Below are positions 37,887-46,586 of a stretch of DNA of 57,677 nt, piece after piece. The stretch is from Paracoccus shandongensis. Its GTDB lineage: Bacteria > Pseudomonadota > Alphaproteobacteria > Rhodobacterales > Rhodobacteraceae. Position 1 is the first letter of the stretch. The number at the start of each line of letters is the position of its first letter. The stretch spans positions 1 to 57,677 of the forward strand of contig NZ_JAFLRK010000022.1 in assembly GCF_017315735.1 (NCBI RefSeq). Reading direction: 5' to 3'. The position numbers and the translations under genes were made by a program. Under the pieces are notes generated by a model. The model worked only from the letters and a program-made list of their open reading frames with translations. It was not told where the DNA came from and ran no database searches.

Positions 37887-38741
37887 TTATGGTTCATCAT
37901 CGTCATCTGGCAAGTCAAATATTTGGTGCACTTCTATAATTCTATACGCTAATGGTCGATCTCCTCTATATTGCACCGAAACATCGACGCTAAAGCCCTT
38001 CTTAAAAATATTTTCTTGCGACTCTCGTATTTCATACTTAATACGCTCTTCCGCAAGATCGGAAGCATATATGATGGGAAGACTGTTTTGAGATATTTCC
38101 GGAATCACCGCCTTCTCACCGCTTCTTCTATCAATCGGCGCATTAGTAATATCTGATCTTGTGAAATACATGAGCTTCCTGTGATGTGTCTTATCACTGT
38201 CCTGCTCAAGTCTTTTAAATTCGCCTTCGATTGTCTTCTCAACAACACGAGCTTGAGCAGTTGAGAACCTGAAAGCTGCTTTGATCTCTCGCTTTCCATC
38301 TTCAAAAGTTGCCACTTCAATTATAGATGAGGCATTTGGATCGCGAGCGATAGCTTCAACTGCTCCTGCAAAAGTTCTAAGATCAGACTTAGACATCCCT
38401 TCAGGAACTAGGCCGCTCGCCAATGTTGTTATGCGACTCCCCCACTTGGCAACAAAGTCAATTGCTTGATCTACCTGCGCTGCATGTGACACTACCACAG
38501 GAAAAGCAGTTGCAACGAGTGGGACCAAGTCAGCAACAATTGATCCGCTTCTTACTTGAGTGATAAATATCTCGGCACGACCGTCCAATCCCTTCTTCTC
38601 AAAAGTTTCCTGATATTCCTTCGCAAGAGAAGTGAACGCCCGGACAAAAGCCCCAACCTCAACTGGCTCAGAATTATCAATAATTAAAGTTAGAACAACG
38701 GATCCGTCTGGCAAATCACTGTGAGAAACAACACCAGACAA
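37887..38741 (-). CDS. low-GC accessory protein of unknown function
   Basis: 284 aa from a TTG at 38741 with an excellent AGGAGGTGAATT leader six bases away. Base use is clearly foreign: many AAA, ATT, TTT and AGA-like codons, against near-absence in neighbours. No signal peptide; a mildly hydrophobic stretch (about 66-95, VADLVPLVATAFPVVVSHAAQ) is probably buried rather than a membrane segment. The N-terminal half has alternating strands (VVLTLIIDNSEPVEVG, AEIFITQVRSGSIVADL), the middle is helical and charged, and the C-terminus is a strand-rich domain ending in an acidic DDDDEP tail. No family recognised. It sits alone between REP elements and lepA, a likely transfer. Confidence 0.75.
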   Translation of the reverse strand: MSGVVSHSDLPDGSVVLTLIIDNSEPVEVGAFVRAFTSLAKEYQETFEKKGLDGRAEIFITQVRSGSIVADLVPLVATAFPVVVSHAAQVDQAIDFVAKWGSRITTLASGLVPEGMSKSDLRTFAGAVEAIARDPNASSIIEVATFEDGKREIKAAFRFSTAQARVVEKTIEGEFKRLEQDSDKTHHRKLMYFTRSDITNAPIDRRSGEKAVIPEISQNSLPIIYASDLAEERIKYEIRESQENIFKKGFSVDVSVQYRGDRPLAYRIIEVHQIFDLPDDDDEP

Positions 38742-38797
38742 AATTCACCTCCTCAAAACGCATTTTTAGTTAAATTAAGAGGCAGCACATAAGCCCC

Positions 38798-40594
38798 TCA
38801 CTCCATCTTCAACGCCTGAATAAACGCCGTCTGCGGAATCTCCACCTTCCCGAACTGGCGCATCTTCTTCTTCCCGGCCTTCTGCTTCTCCAGCAGCTTC
38901 TTCTTGCGCGTGGCGTCGCCGCCATAGCACTTGGCCGTCACGTCCTTGCGCATGGCCGACAGCGTTTCTCGGGCAATCACCCGCGCGCCGATGGCGGCCT
39001 GGATCGGGATCTTGAACATGTGCCGGGGGATCAGTTCCTTCAGCTTTTCCACCATCACCCGGCCCCGCGCCTCGGCGCGGTCGCGGTGGACCATGATGGA
39101 CAGGGCGTCCACGGGTTCGTCGTTGACCAGGATCGACATCTTGACCAGGAAATCCTCGCGGTATTCGCTGATCTGGTAATCGAAGCTGGCATAGCCCTTG
39201 GTCACCGACTTCAGCCGGTCGTAGAAGTCGAAGACGACCTCGGCCAGGGGCAGGTCATAGACGACCATCGCGCGGCTGCCCGCATAGGTCAGGTCCAGCT
39301 GGATGCCGCGGCGGTCCTGGCACAGCTTCAGCACGTCGCCCAGGTATTCGTCGGGGACCATGATCGTGGCCTTGATGCGCGGCTCCTCGATATGGTCCAC
39401 ATGGGTCAGGTCGGGCATGTCGGCGGGGTTGTGCAGGTCGCGCACCTCTCCATCCCGCATGTGCAGCTTGAAGACCACGCTGGGCGCGGTGGTGATCAGG
39501 TCCAGGTCATATTCGCGTTCCAGCCGGTCGCGGATCACCTCCAGGTGCAGCAGGCCCAGGAAGCCGCAGCGGAAGCCGAAGCCCAACGCGGCCGAGGTTT
39601 CCATCTCGTAGCTGAAAGAGGCGTCGTTCAGCGCCAGCTTCTCAATGGCGTCGCGCAGGGCCTCGAAATCGTTGGCGTCCACGGGGAACAGCCCGCAGAA
39701 GACCACCGGCTGGGCGGGCTTGAAGCCCGGCAGCGCCTCGGTCGCGCCCTTCTTTTCGTGGGTGATGGTGTCGCCCACGCGGGTGTCGCGGACCTGCTTG
39801 ATGGATGCGGTGAAGACGCCGATCTCGCCCGGTCCCAGTTCCGCGATGTCCACCATCTGCGGGGTCAGGACAGCCAGCTTGTCGATGCCGTAGACCGCGC
39901 CGGTCTGCATCATCTTCACGCGGTCGCCCTTGCGGATCACGCCGTCCATCACGCGGATCATCACGACGACGCCCAGGTAGGCGTCATACCACGAATCCAC
40001 CAGCATGGCTTTCAGCGGCGCGTCGCGGTCGCCCTTGGGGGCGGGCAGGCGCGTGACGATGGCTTCCAGCACGTCGGGGATGCCCAAGCCGGTCTTGGCG
40101 GAAATCGGGATCGCGTCCGAGGCGTCGATGCCGATCACCTCCTCGATGTTTTCTTTCACGCGCTCGGGTTCGGCGGCGGGCAGGTCGATCTTGTTCAGGA
40201 CCGGCACGATCTCGTGCCCTGCGTCGATAGCCTGATAGACATTGGCCAGCGTCTGCGCCTCGACCCCCTGGGAGGCGTCCACGACCAGAAGCGAGCCTTC
40301 GACCGCGCGCATGGACCGGCTGACCTCGTAGGCGAAGTCCACATGGCCCGGCGTGTCGATCAGGTTCAGCACATAGGTCTGGCCGTCGCGCGCCGGATAG
40401 ACGATGCGGACGGTGTTGGCCTTGATGGTGATGCCGCGTTCCCGCTCGATATCCATGCTGTCCAGCATCTGGGCCTTCATGTCGCGGTCGGCGACAGTGC
40501 CCGTGGACTGGATCAGCCGGTCGGCCAGGGTGGATTTGCCGTGGTCGATATGGGCCACGATGGAGAAATTGCGGATCAGGGAAAGCTCGGTCAT
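38798..40594 (-). CDS. lepA: translation elongation factor 4 (LepA)
   Basis: 598-aa ribosomal GTPase that acts on stalled or mis-set ribosomes. ATG 40594 gives the standard opening [27 protein letters not shown] (P-loop AHIDHGKS); a TTG upstream adds five residues without support. G-motifs DTPGH and NKID are intact. The LepA-specific C-terminal domain with the [21 protein letters not shown] segment is present. Next gene on this strand begins upstream at 41527. Confidence 0.98.
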   Translation of the reverse strand: MTELSLIRNFSIVAHIDHGKSTLADRLIQSTGTVADRDMKAQMLDSMDIERERGITIKANTVRIVYPARDGQTYVLNLIDTPGHVDFAYEVSRSMRAVEGSLLVVDASQGVEAQTLANVYQAIDAGHEIVPVLNKIDLPAAEPERVKENIEEVIGIDASDAIPISAKTGLGIPDVLEAIVTRLPAPKGDRDAPLKAMLVDSWYDAYLGVVVMIRVMDGVIRKGDRVKMMQTGAVYGIDKLAVLTPQMVDIAELGPGEIGVFTASIKQVRDTRVGDTITHEKKGATEALPGFKPAQPVVFCGLFPVDANDFEALRDAIEKLALNDASFSYEMETSAALGFGFRCGFLGLLHLEVIRDRLEREYDLDLITTAPSVVFKLHMRDGEVRDLHNPADMPDLTHVDHIEEPRIKATIMVPDEYLGDVLKLCQDRRGIQLDLTYAGSRAMVVYDLPLAEVVFDFYDRLKSVTKGYASFDYQISEYREDFLVKMSILVNDEPVDALSIMVHRDRAEARGRVMVEKLKELIPRHMFKIPIQAAIGARVIARETLSAMRKDVTAKCYGGDATRKKKLLEKQKAGKKKMRQFGKVEIPQTAFIQALKME

Positions 40595-40645
40595 GGCCGG
40601 GCTATACAAGGGCTTTGGCCTTGCGGGAAGGGGATTTTGCAGGGG

Positions 40646-41527
40646 TCAGGCGGCGGCCAGGCGCGCGCGCCGCAGACGCGCCTCGCGCCACATGGAATAG
40701 ATGCCGGCGCCTGCGATCAACGCGGCCCCGGCCAGGGTCAGGGCGTCGGGCCGTTCGCGGAAGATCGTCACCGCCAGCAGCATCGCAAACAGCAGCCGGG
40801 AATAGCGGAACGGCGCGATCACCGCGATTTCCGCGATGCGGGTGGCGATGACCATGGTGATATAGCCCAGAAGGCCAAAGCACAGCGTCGCGGCCATTAG
40901 CGCCCCCTGACCCGGCGTGGGGGTGACCGCCCCCTGCCCGCCCACCGCCATCAGCAGCAGCCCGGCAAGGCCCATGGACCCAAAGGCCCCGGCGGACAGC
41001 AGGCCCGACCCCACGACGGGCGGCAGGCGGCGGGTGATCAGGTCGCGCACGGCCAGCGCCAGCACGGCGATGACGGCGAAGATCGAGCTGACCTCGAACG
41101 CCGCGGTGCCGGGCTTGACGATCAGCAGCACGCCCGCAAAGCCCACGGCGATGGACAGCCAGCGGCGCCAGCCGACCTGTTCGCCCAAAAACAGCGCCGC
41201 GCCCAGGGTCATCAGCAGGGGCTGCGCCTGAAGGATGGCGGATGCGATGGACAGGTCGCCGGTCGCCAGCGCGGTGACAAAGGTGATGGCGCAGATGCCC
41301 TCGCACAGGTTGCGCAACGCCACTTGGGGCCGCAGCAGGGCACGCAGGTTCAGGCCCTCGCGCCCCAGGGCGATCCACAGGCCGAAGACCACCATCCCGG
41401 CAAAGCCGATCACGGCCAGCAACTGCCCGGTGGGAATGCTGCCCGACAGGCCCTTCAGCAGCGCATCCTCGGCGGCGAAGGCAGCCATGGCCAGCACCAT
41501 CAGCAGGGCGGCGCGCAGGTTATGCAT
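40646..41527 (-). CDS. DMT superfamily transporter (EamA domains)
   Basis: 293 aa from ATG 41527, which overlaps the HAD gene stop by eight bases. Ten hydrophobic segments form two EamA repeats; the first starts ALLMVLAMAAFAAEDALLKGLSG, and the second repeat has YSRLLFAMLLAVTIFRERPDALTLAGAALI, the usual end of EamA exporters. Probably exports a metabolite; substrate unknown. Cotranscribed with the HAD hydrolase. Confidence 0.9.
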   Translation of the reverse strand: MHNLRAALLMVLAMAAFAAEDALLKGLSGSIPTGQLLAVIGFAGMVVFGLWIALGREGLNLRALLRPQVALRNLCEGICAITFVTALATGDLSIASAILQAQPLLMTLGAALFLGEQVGWRRWLSIAVGFAGVLLIVKPGTAAFEVSSIFAVIAVLALAVRDLITRRLPPVVGSGLLSAGAFGSMGLAGLLLMAVGGQGAVTPTPGQGALMAATLCFGLLGYITMVIATRIAEIAVIAPFRYSRLLFAMLLAVTIFRERPDALTLAGAALIAGAGIYSMWREARLRRARLAAA

Positions 41528-42218
41528 CGCCCGCCTCCAGCCGCGCGACCAGGGCGGGCAGGCCGGCGATGGTCTGTAGCCGGTGCGCGCGGGGATGGTC
41601 GGGCGCCTCGGCATGTTCGATGGCCCAGGTCAGGGCGTGGGGGATGAAGACGCCGTGGCCGCCCAGGTCCACCACGGGCAGCACGTCGCTTTTCATGGAA
41701 TTGCCCACCATCACGAAGCGGTCCGCCGCGACGCCTGCACGAAACAGCACGCGGGCATAGGATTCGGGCGACTTGTCGGCCAGGATCTCGATGGCCTCGA
41801 AGCGGTCTGCCAGGCCGGATGCGGCGATCTTGCGTTCCTGGTCTATCAGGTCGCCCTTGGTGATCAGGATCAGCCGCCGCCCTTCCAGCGCGTCCAGCGC
41901 CTGCGGGACGCCGGGCAGCAGATCGACCGGATGGGCCAGCATGTCCTGGCCCAGTTCCAGGATGCGGCCGATGGCGCGGCCGTCGATGCGCCCGTCGGTC
42001 AGCTCGATCGCGGTCTGGACCATCGACAGCATGAAGCCCTTGATGCCGAAGCCGTATCGGGCCAGGTTCGCGCGTTCCACGTCCAGAAGGCGGCTGGCGA
42101 TGTCGGCGCCCTCGGCATGGTCGCCCAGCAGGGCCACGAACTCGGCCTCGGTCACGCGGAAGAAGGTCTCGTTTTCCCACAGGGTGTCGTCGGCATCCAG
42201 CCCGATGGCCTCGATCAT
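41520..42218 (-). CDS. HAD-superfamily hydrolase
   Basis: 232 aa from ATG 42218 with a GGGGGA site upstream. HAD motif I is LDADDTLW (nucleophile Asp8, acid Asp10), motif II LILITKGD, the Lys of motif III in DKSPESYARVL and motif IV MVGNSMKSDV. The helical cap lies at about 20-95. It is probably a small-molecule phosphatase; substrate unknown. Divergent from the CopZ-like gene and coupled to the EamA exporter. Confidence 0.92.
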   Translation of the reverse strand: MIEAIGLDADDTLWENETFFRVTEAEFVALLGDHAEGADIASRLLDVERANLARYGFGIKGFMLSMVQTAIELTDGRIDGRAIGRILELGQDMLAHPVDLLPGVPQALDALEGRRLILITKGDLIDQERKIAASGLADRFEAIEILADKSPESYARVLFRAGVAADRFVMVGNSMKSDVLPVVDLGGHGVFIPHALTWAIEHAEAPDHPRAHRLQTIAGLPALVARLEAGDA

Positions 42219-42292
42219 TGCATCCCCCGTCTTGCCCTTGCCGTCTTGCAGGATCATGCTGCGCCCGACTTGTCAAACCCCAGGGGCCAGCC

Positions 42293-42478
42293 ATGACCTT
42301 CACCGTTCCCGACATAACCTGCGGCCATTGCAAGGCCGCCATCGAGGCCGCCATCGCCCAGGCGGGCGGCAACGCCACCGTCGATCTGTCGCAGAAAAGC
42401 GTCACGGTCGACGGGCTGGACCGTGACCGCGCCGTCCAGGCGATTCGCGACGCGGGCTACGAGGTCGGCGCGGCGTAA
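42293..42478 (+). CDS. copZ: CopZ-like heavy-metal-associated protein
   Basis: 61-aa HMA-domain protein. The metal site is ITCGHC (C-x-x-C, residues 9-12), with the ferredoxin-like pattern VDLSQKSVTVDGLDRDRAVQAIRDAGYEVG. Such proteins carry Cu(I) in the cytoplasm to exporters or regulators. No copper ATPase or regulator lies next to it here. Start ATG 42293, after AGGGGCC. Confidence 0.92.
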   Translation: MTFTVPDITCGHCKAAIEAAIAQAGGNATVDLSQKSVTVDGLDRDRAVQAIRDAGYEVGAA

Positions 42479-42631
42479 GCGCCGCAACGCCCCGGCCCCC
42501 AGCCGACGCCCGGGACCACACCGCATGATTGAGCGGGCGGGCCGTTCCTGCTAGGATCGCGGCTGGACGGGCATCGCAGACCGGGTTCAACCGGCCCCCG
42601 CCATCCGACAAGGCAACCGAGGAGACAGCCC

Positions 42632-42934
42632 ATGCTCAACCGTTTCGTCATTGCGGCGGCCGCCATCATGATGACCGCACCCCTGGCCGTGGCGGGCCCC
42701 ATCGACAACGCCTGCGTCCGGTCCGAACGCGCGCGCGGCAATGCGCCCTTGTGCGGCTGCATCCAGCAGGTCGCGAACCAGACCCTGTCGCGGTCCGACC
42801 AGCGCCGCGCCGCCGCCTTCTTCCGCGACCCGCACGAGGCGCAAGAGGTCCGCATGTCCAAAAGCAACGCCGACAATGCCTTCTGGGCGCGCTACAAGCG
42901 GTTCGCCTCTCAGGCCGAGGCCTATTGCCGGTAG
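42632..42934 (+). CDS. small exported Cys-containing protein
   Basis: 100 aa with a signal peptide (FVIAAAAIMMTAPLAVAG) and a strong GAGGAGA ribosome site. The mature part has four Cys (IDNACVRS, APLCGCIQQVANQTLS, and a terminal AYCR), likely two disulfides. FWARYKRFASQAEAYC is a conserved-looking end. I recall similar small proteins from Rhodobacteraceae but no function. Six bases upstream of the sirtuin gene, so probably cotranscribed. Confidence 0.78.
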   Translation: MLNRFVIAAAAIMMTAPLAVAGPIDNACVRSERARGNAPLCGCIQQVANQTLSRSDQRRAAAFFRDPHEAQEVRMSKSNADNAFWARYKRFASQAEAYCR

Positions 42935-42940
42935 GGCCCC

Positions 42941-43618
42941 TTGCGCATCACCGTCCTGACCGGCGCGGGCATTTCCGCCGAAAGCGGCCTTGCCACCTTT
43001 CGCGCCGTCGATGGGTTGTGGGAAAGCCACCGGATCGAGGACGTGGCGACGCCCGAAGGCTTCGCCGCCGACCCGGCGCTGGTCCACCATTTCTACAACA
43101 TGCGCCGCGCGAACGCCTCGGCGGCGCAGCCCAATGCCGCCCATCTGGCATTGGCCGATCTGGCGCGGCGGCACGACCTGACGCTGGTCACGCAGAATGT
43201 CGATGACCTGCACGAACGCGCGGGCAGCCCGGATGTGATCCACATGCACGGCGCGCTGAACACCGCGCTCTGCGCCGCCTGCGGGCACCGCTGGCCCGCG
43301 CCCGCCGTCATGGCCCCCGGCGATCCCTGCCCCGCCTGCGCCCGCCCCGCGACCCGCCCCGACATCGTCTGGTTCGGGGAAATGCCCTATCACATGGAGC
43401 GGATCTGGGACGCGCTGGAGAACGCCGACCTGTTCGCGGCCATCGGCACCTCGGGCAATGTCTATCCGGCGGCGGGATTCGCCCAACATGCCCGGCGGCG
43501 TGGCGTGGACTGCGTGGAGCTGAACCTCGATGCCAGCGCCAATGCCCGCGACTTCCACCGCCGCATCACCGGCCCCGCCAGCCGCACCGTGCCGGAATGG
43601 GTGGCCTCGCTGGGCTGA
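42941..43618 (+). CDS. cobB: NAD-dependent protein deacylase, Sir2 family
   Basis: 225 aa from TTG 42941. Removes acyl groups from lysine using NAD. NAD site GAGISAESGLATFR, the TQNVDDLH segment, catalytic His103 in HMHGAL, and a zinc pair Cys111/Cys114 plus Cys130/Cys133. Tyr52 and Arg55 (FYNMRR) match the Y-x-x-R signature of class III (SIRT5/CobB-like) sirtuins that take succinyl or malonyl groups, so desuccinylase activity is likely as well. The TTG puts the NAD motif at the usual N-terminal place. Confidence 0.94.
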   Translation: MRITVLTGAGISAESGLATFRAVDGLWESHRIEDVATPEGFAADPALVHHFYNMRRANASAAQPNAAHLALADLARRHDLTLVTQNVDDLHERAGSPDVIHMHGALNTALCAACGHRWPAPAVMAPGDPCPACARPATRPDIVWFGEMPYHMERIWDALENADLFAAIGTSGNVYPAAGFAQHARRRGVDCVELNLDASANARDFHRRITGPASRTVPEWVASLG

Positions 43619-43660
43619 TTGTTCTTGCCTTGACGCGGCGGCATCGGTTAAGGCGGCCGG

Positions 43661-43830
43661 GCCTCGGTTCCGGGTTCACACCCGGTTAAAAGGGAACGCG
43701 GTGAAAATCCGCGACTGCCCCCGCAACTGTCAGCGGAGAGCGAGGCCGGATCAACGCCACTGTCCCGCGTGCGGGATGGGAAGGCCCGGCCAAGCGATGA
43801 CCCGCAAGTCAGGAGACCTGCCGAACGCGA
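43661..43830 (+). ncRNA. cobalamin riboswitch
   Basis: The leader of btuB has all conserved blocks of the B12 aptamer: AAAAGGGAACGCGGTGAAAA (43688 on), TCCGCGACTGCCCCCGCAACTG following it, the B12 box GCCACTGTCCCGCG near 43755 and AAGTCAGGAGACCTGCC at 43806-43822. When adenosylcobalamin binds, expression of the uptake operon downstream is switched off. About 140 bases remain between the aptamer and the start codon, with a GC hairpin (CCCGGGCCCTGCCCGGG, near 43933-43949) close to the ribosome site as possible expression platform. Confidence 0.97.
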
Positions 43831-43969
43831 TCACCCTGACGGCGCGCGTGGGGCGCGCCGGATGCGGAAACTTCCGTCGTGGTGGTGTCGCTGTCCGGCG
43901 GGTGCAAACCCTTTCGGACGAACCGCATCGCGCCCGGGCCCTGCCCGGGTTCCTGGAAGGATGTCATTC

Positions 43970-45796
43970 GTGACCGCAAGACCAGTTTTCCTGACATTGA
44001 CCGCCGCCCTGGCCCTGACCACCGCCCTGCCCGCCGCCGCGCAGGATGCCGTGCAGCAGCCCATCATCCTGGACGACATCACCCTGACCGCCAACCGCGA
44101 GCCTGTGGAACTCAGCCGCTCGGGCAGTTCCGTGTCCGTGCTGGCGGGCGAGGATCTGGAAGACCGCGCCAGCCAGCCCCTGTCGCGCAGCCTGACCCGC
44201 CTGCCGGGCGTGACGCTGATCCAGCGCGGGCCTTTGGGGACCACGGGATCGGTGGAAGTCCGTGGCGCGCCCGCCCGTTACGTTCCGGTGGTGATCGACG
44301 GGATCGAGGTTTCCGATTCGACCGCCCCGACCCCTTCCTATGATATCGGCGGCCAGATCACGGCGGGCGTCAGTCGTGTCGAATTGCTGCGCGGCGCCCA
44401 GTCCGCGCTTTACGGGTCACGCGCCATTGCGGGCGTCCTGACGCTGGAATCCCTGCGCCCGACCGAGGACGGCCTGCACCACCATTTCGGGATCGAGGCC
44501 GGCAGCTTCGACACCCTGACCGCCAGCTATGGCGCGACGCTGCGCCGGGCCGACACCGATCTGGCCTTCCAGGTCAGCCATGTCCGCACGGACGGCTTTT
44601 CCGCCCTGGACGAGGATGACGGCAACTTCGAGGAAGACGGATACGAGGCGACGCGCCTGTCCTTCTACAGCGCGCACCGGCTGGAAAACGGCGCGACCAT
44701 CGGCTTCAACGGCTTCTGGGAAGACAGCACCGGCGATTTCGACGATTTCAGCGACGTGGCGGGCACGCCGGGCGACGATTATTCGGAAACCGAATCCTAT
44801 GGCCTGCGCGGCTTTGCGCAGTTCACGACCGGCGCGGTGGATCACGACATCGCCCTGACCCGCTATCGCATCGCGCGCGACAGCTATTACGATGCCATCC
44901 CCACATCGTTTGAGGGCACCCGCACCAGGCTGTCCTGGCAGGGCGCGACCGATATCGGCCAGGGCGTCCGCGCCGTCTTCGGCGCCGATACCGAGAAGGA
45001 GGAAGCCGAGGGCAACGGCGACGCCCGCCTTACCGGCGTCTTCGTGGAAACGACCGCCGCCCTGGGCGACCGGATGGACATCACCACCTCGCTGCGCCGC
45101 GACGACCATTCGCGCTTTGGCGGCTTCACCTCGGGGCGGGTGGCCGCCGTTTATCGCGCCGATGGCGACCTGCTGTTGCGTGCGGCGCTTGGCAACGGCT
45201 TCCGCGCGCCGTCGTTGTATCAGCTGTTCAGCATCTACGGCGACCCGACGCTGGAACGCGAGGAAAGCCGCACCTACGAACTGGGCGTCGAAAAGCAATG
45301 GGGCGACAGTCACCTGCGCGCGACGGCATTCTGGCTGAAGGTGGACAACCTGATCGGCTGGGATGATCGCGGCACGGCGGACTGGATGGACGACGGCTAT
45401 AACCAGATCGACGGCACCGCCCGCCGCCGGGGCGTGGAAATCGACGGCCGCTTTGCCTTCGGCGCGGGCCATGCGCTGACCGCCAGCTATACCTTCATCG
45501 ACAACCAGACCGATGTCGAGGGTTGGGCCCGCGTCCCCGAACGCGTCCTGAACCTGGGGGCTGAGACGACCTTCGCCACCGGCACCACGGCGGGGATCGA
45601 CCTGCAGCACGTCGCCGGGCGGGCGGACGGCCTGGACGACTTCACCACCGTCGATCTGCTGGTCAGCCATCCCGTCCGCGACAATGCCACCGCCTATCTG
45701 CGCCTGGAGAACGTGTTCGACGAGGATTACCAGTGGGTCAGCGGCTATGGCACCTCGGGGCGCGCGGTCTATGCGGGGCTGCGTGCGTCGTTCTAG
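43970..45796 (+). CDS. btuB: TonB-dependent cobalamin receptor BtuB
   Basis: 608-aa outer-membrane receptor that imports vitamin B12 with TonB energy. Start at GTG 43970, nine bases after GGAAGG; an in-frame ATG at 43961 abuts that site. Signal peptide to about AAAQ, TonB box-like ILDDITLTA, then the plug domain (LPGVTLIQRGPLGTTGSVEVRG; LLRGAQSALYGSRAIAGVLTL cut by segments) and a 22-strand barrel ending in a terminal Phe (YAGLRASF). The riboswitch upstream fixes the substrate as a cobalamin. Confidence 0.96.
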   Translation: MTARPVFLTLTAALALTTALPAAAQDAVQQPIILDDITLTANREPVELSRSGSSVSVLAGEDLEDRASQPLSRSLTRLPGVTLIQRGPLGTTGSVEVRGAPARYVPVVIDGIEVSDSTAPTPSYDIGGQITAGVSRVELLRGAQSALYGSRAIAGVLTLESLRPTEDGLHHHFGIEAGSFDTLTASYGATLRRADTDLAFQVSHVRTDGFSALDEDDGNFEEDGYEATRLSFYSAHRLENGATIGFNGFWEDSTGDFDDFSDVAGTPGDDYSETESYGLRGFAQFTTGAVDHDIALTRYRIARDSYYDAIPTSFEGTRTRLSWQGATDIGQGVRAVFGADTEKEEAEGNGDARLTGVFVETTAALGDRMDITTSLRRDDHSRFGGFTSGRVAAVYRADGDLLLRAALGNGFRAPSLYQLFSIYGDPTLEREESRTYELGVEKQWGDSHLRATAFWLKVDNLIGWDDRGTADWMDDGYNQIDGTARRRGVEIDGRFAFGAGHALTASYTFIDNQTDVEGWARVPERVLNLGAETTFATGTTAGIDLQHVAGRADGLDDFTTVDLLVSHPVRDNATAYLRLENVFDEDYQWVSGYGTSGRAVYAGLRASF

Positions 45797-46586
45797 GGCG
45801 ATCCTGGCGGCGGCCCTGATCGCCGCCGCCTGTCCCGCCGCCTCTGGAACAAGGGGGGCGGCGCCGCAGCGCGTGGTGTCGATGAACCTGTGCAGCGACC
45901 AGCTTGCGATGATGCTGGCCGCTCCGGGGCAGCTGGTCTCGGTCAGCAGCCTTGCCCGGGATCCGCGCCTGTCGCCGATGGCGGACCGGGCCGCAGCCTA
46001 CAAACCCAACACCGGCCGGGCCGAGGAGATCTACCTGATGCGCCCCGACCTGGTGATCGCGGGCACCTATACCCCGCCCGCGACGGTGGAGATGCTGCGC
46101 CGCCTGGGCGTCCGGGTCGAGGTGCTGCCCCCGGCCGAGGATTTCGACGCCATCCGAACCGAGATCACCCGCATGGGCGCGTTGCTGGGCCAACCAGAGG
46201 CCGCGCGCGACCTGCAGGCCCGCTTCGACGCCGATCTGGCCGCCGCGCGCCGCAGGACGGACCAGGGCCGCGCGGCGATCTATGAAGCGAACGGCTTCAC
46301 CTCGGGGCCGGACACGCTGGCCGGGTCCATCCTCGGGGCGGCGGGTTACGCCAATATCGCCGCCGATTACGGCATCACCGCCACGACGGCCCTGCCGATG
46401 GAACTGCTGGTCATGGCCGACCCCGACCGCCTGATCACCGGCGCCCGGTGGCCCGGCCAGTCGAACGGAGAGGCGATCCTGGACCACCCCGCCCTGGCCG
46501 CCGTCCAGCCCGAACCGCAGGTGACCGGCCGCGACTGGATCTGCGGCACGCCCTTTGTCACCCGCGCCATCCGGTCGCTGGAATGA
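45783..46586 (+). CDS. btuF: cobalamin ABC transporter binding protein (BtuF-like)
   Basis: 267 aa from GTG 45783, overlapping the end of btuB; ATG 45771 is an alternative four codons longer. Lipoprotein-like or secretory signal (AILAAALIAAAC). Type III binding-protein features: RVVSMNLCSDQLAMML at the N-terminus, RAEEIYLMRPDLVIAG, and the long linker helix. It passes B12 from the periplasm to BtuCD. The stop overlaps the permease start (ATGA). Confidence 0.9.
   Translation: MRRSRAILAAALIAAACPAASGTRGAAPQRVVSMNLCSDQLAMMLAAPGQLVSVSSLARDPRLSPMADRAAAYKPNTGRAEEIYLMRPDLVIAGTYTPPATVEMLRRLGVRVEVLPPAEDFDAIRTEITRMGALLGQPEAARDLQARFDADLAAARRRTDQGRAAIYEANGFTSGPDTLAGSILGAAGYANIAADYGITATTALPMELLVMADPDRLITGARWPGQSNGEAILDHPALAAVQPEPQVTGRDWICGTPFVTRAIRSLE

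Noticed and set aside
37646..38091. Short plus-strand frames across the REP region
   Set aside because: They run through hairpin repeats and antisense to the low-GC gene, with no ribosome site or recognisable product.
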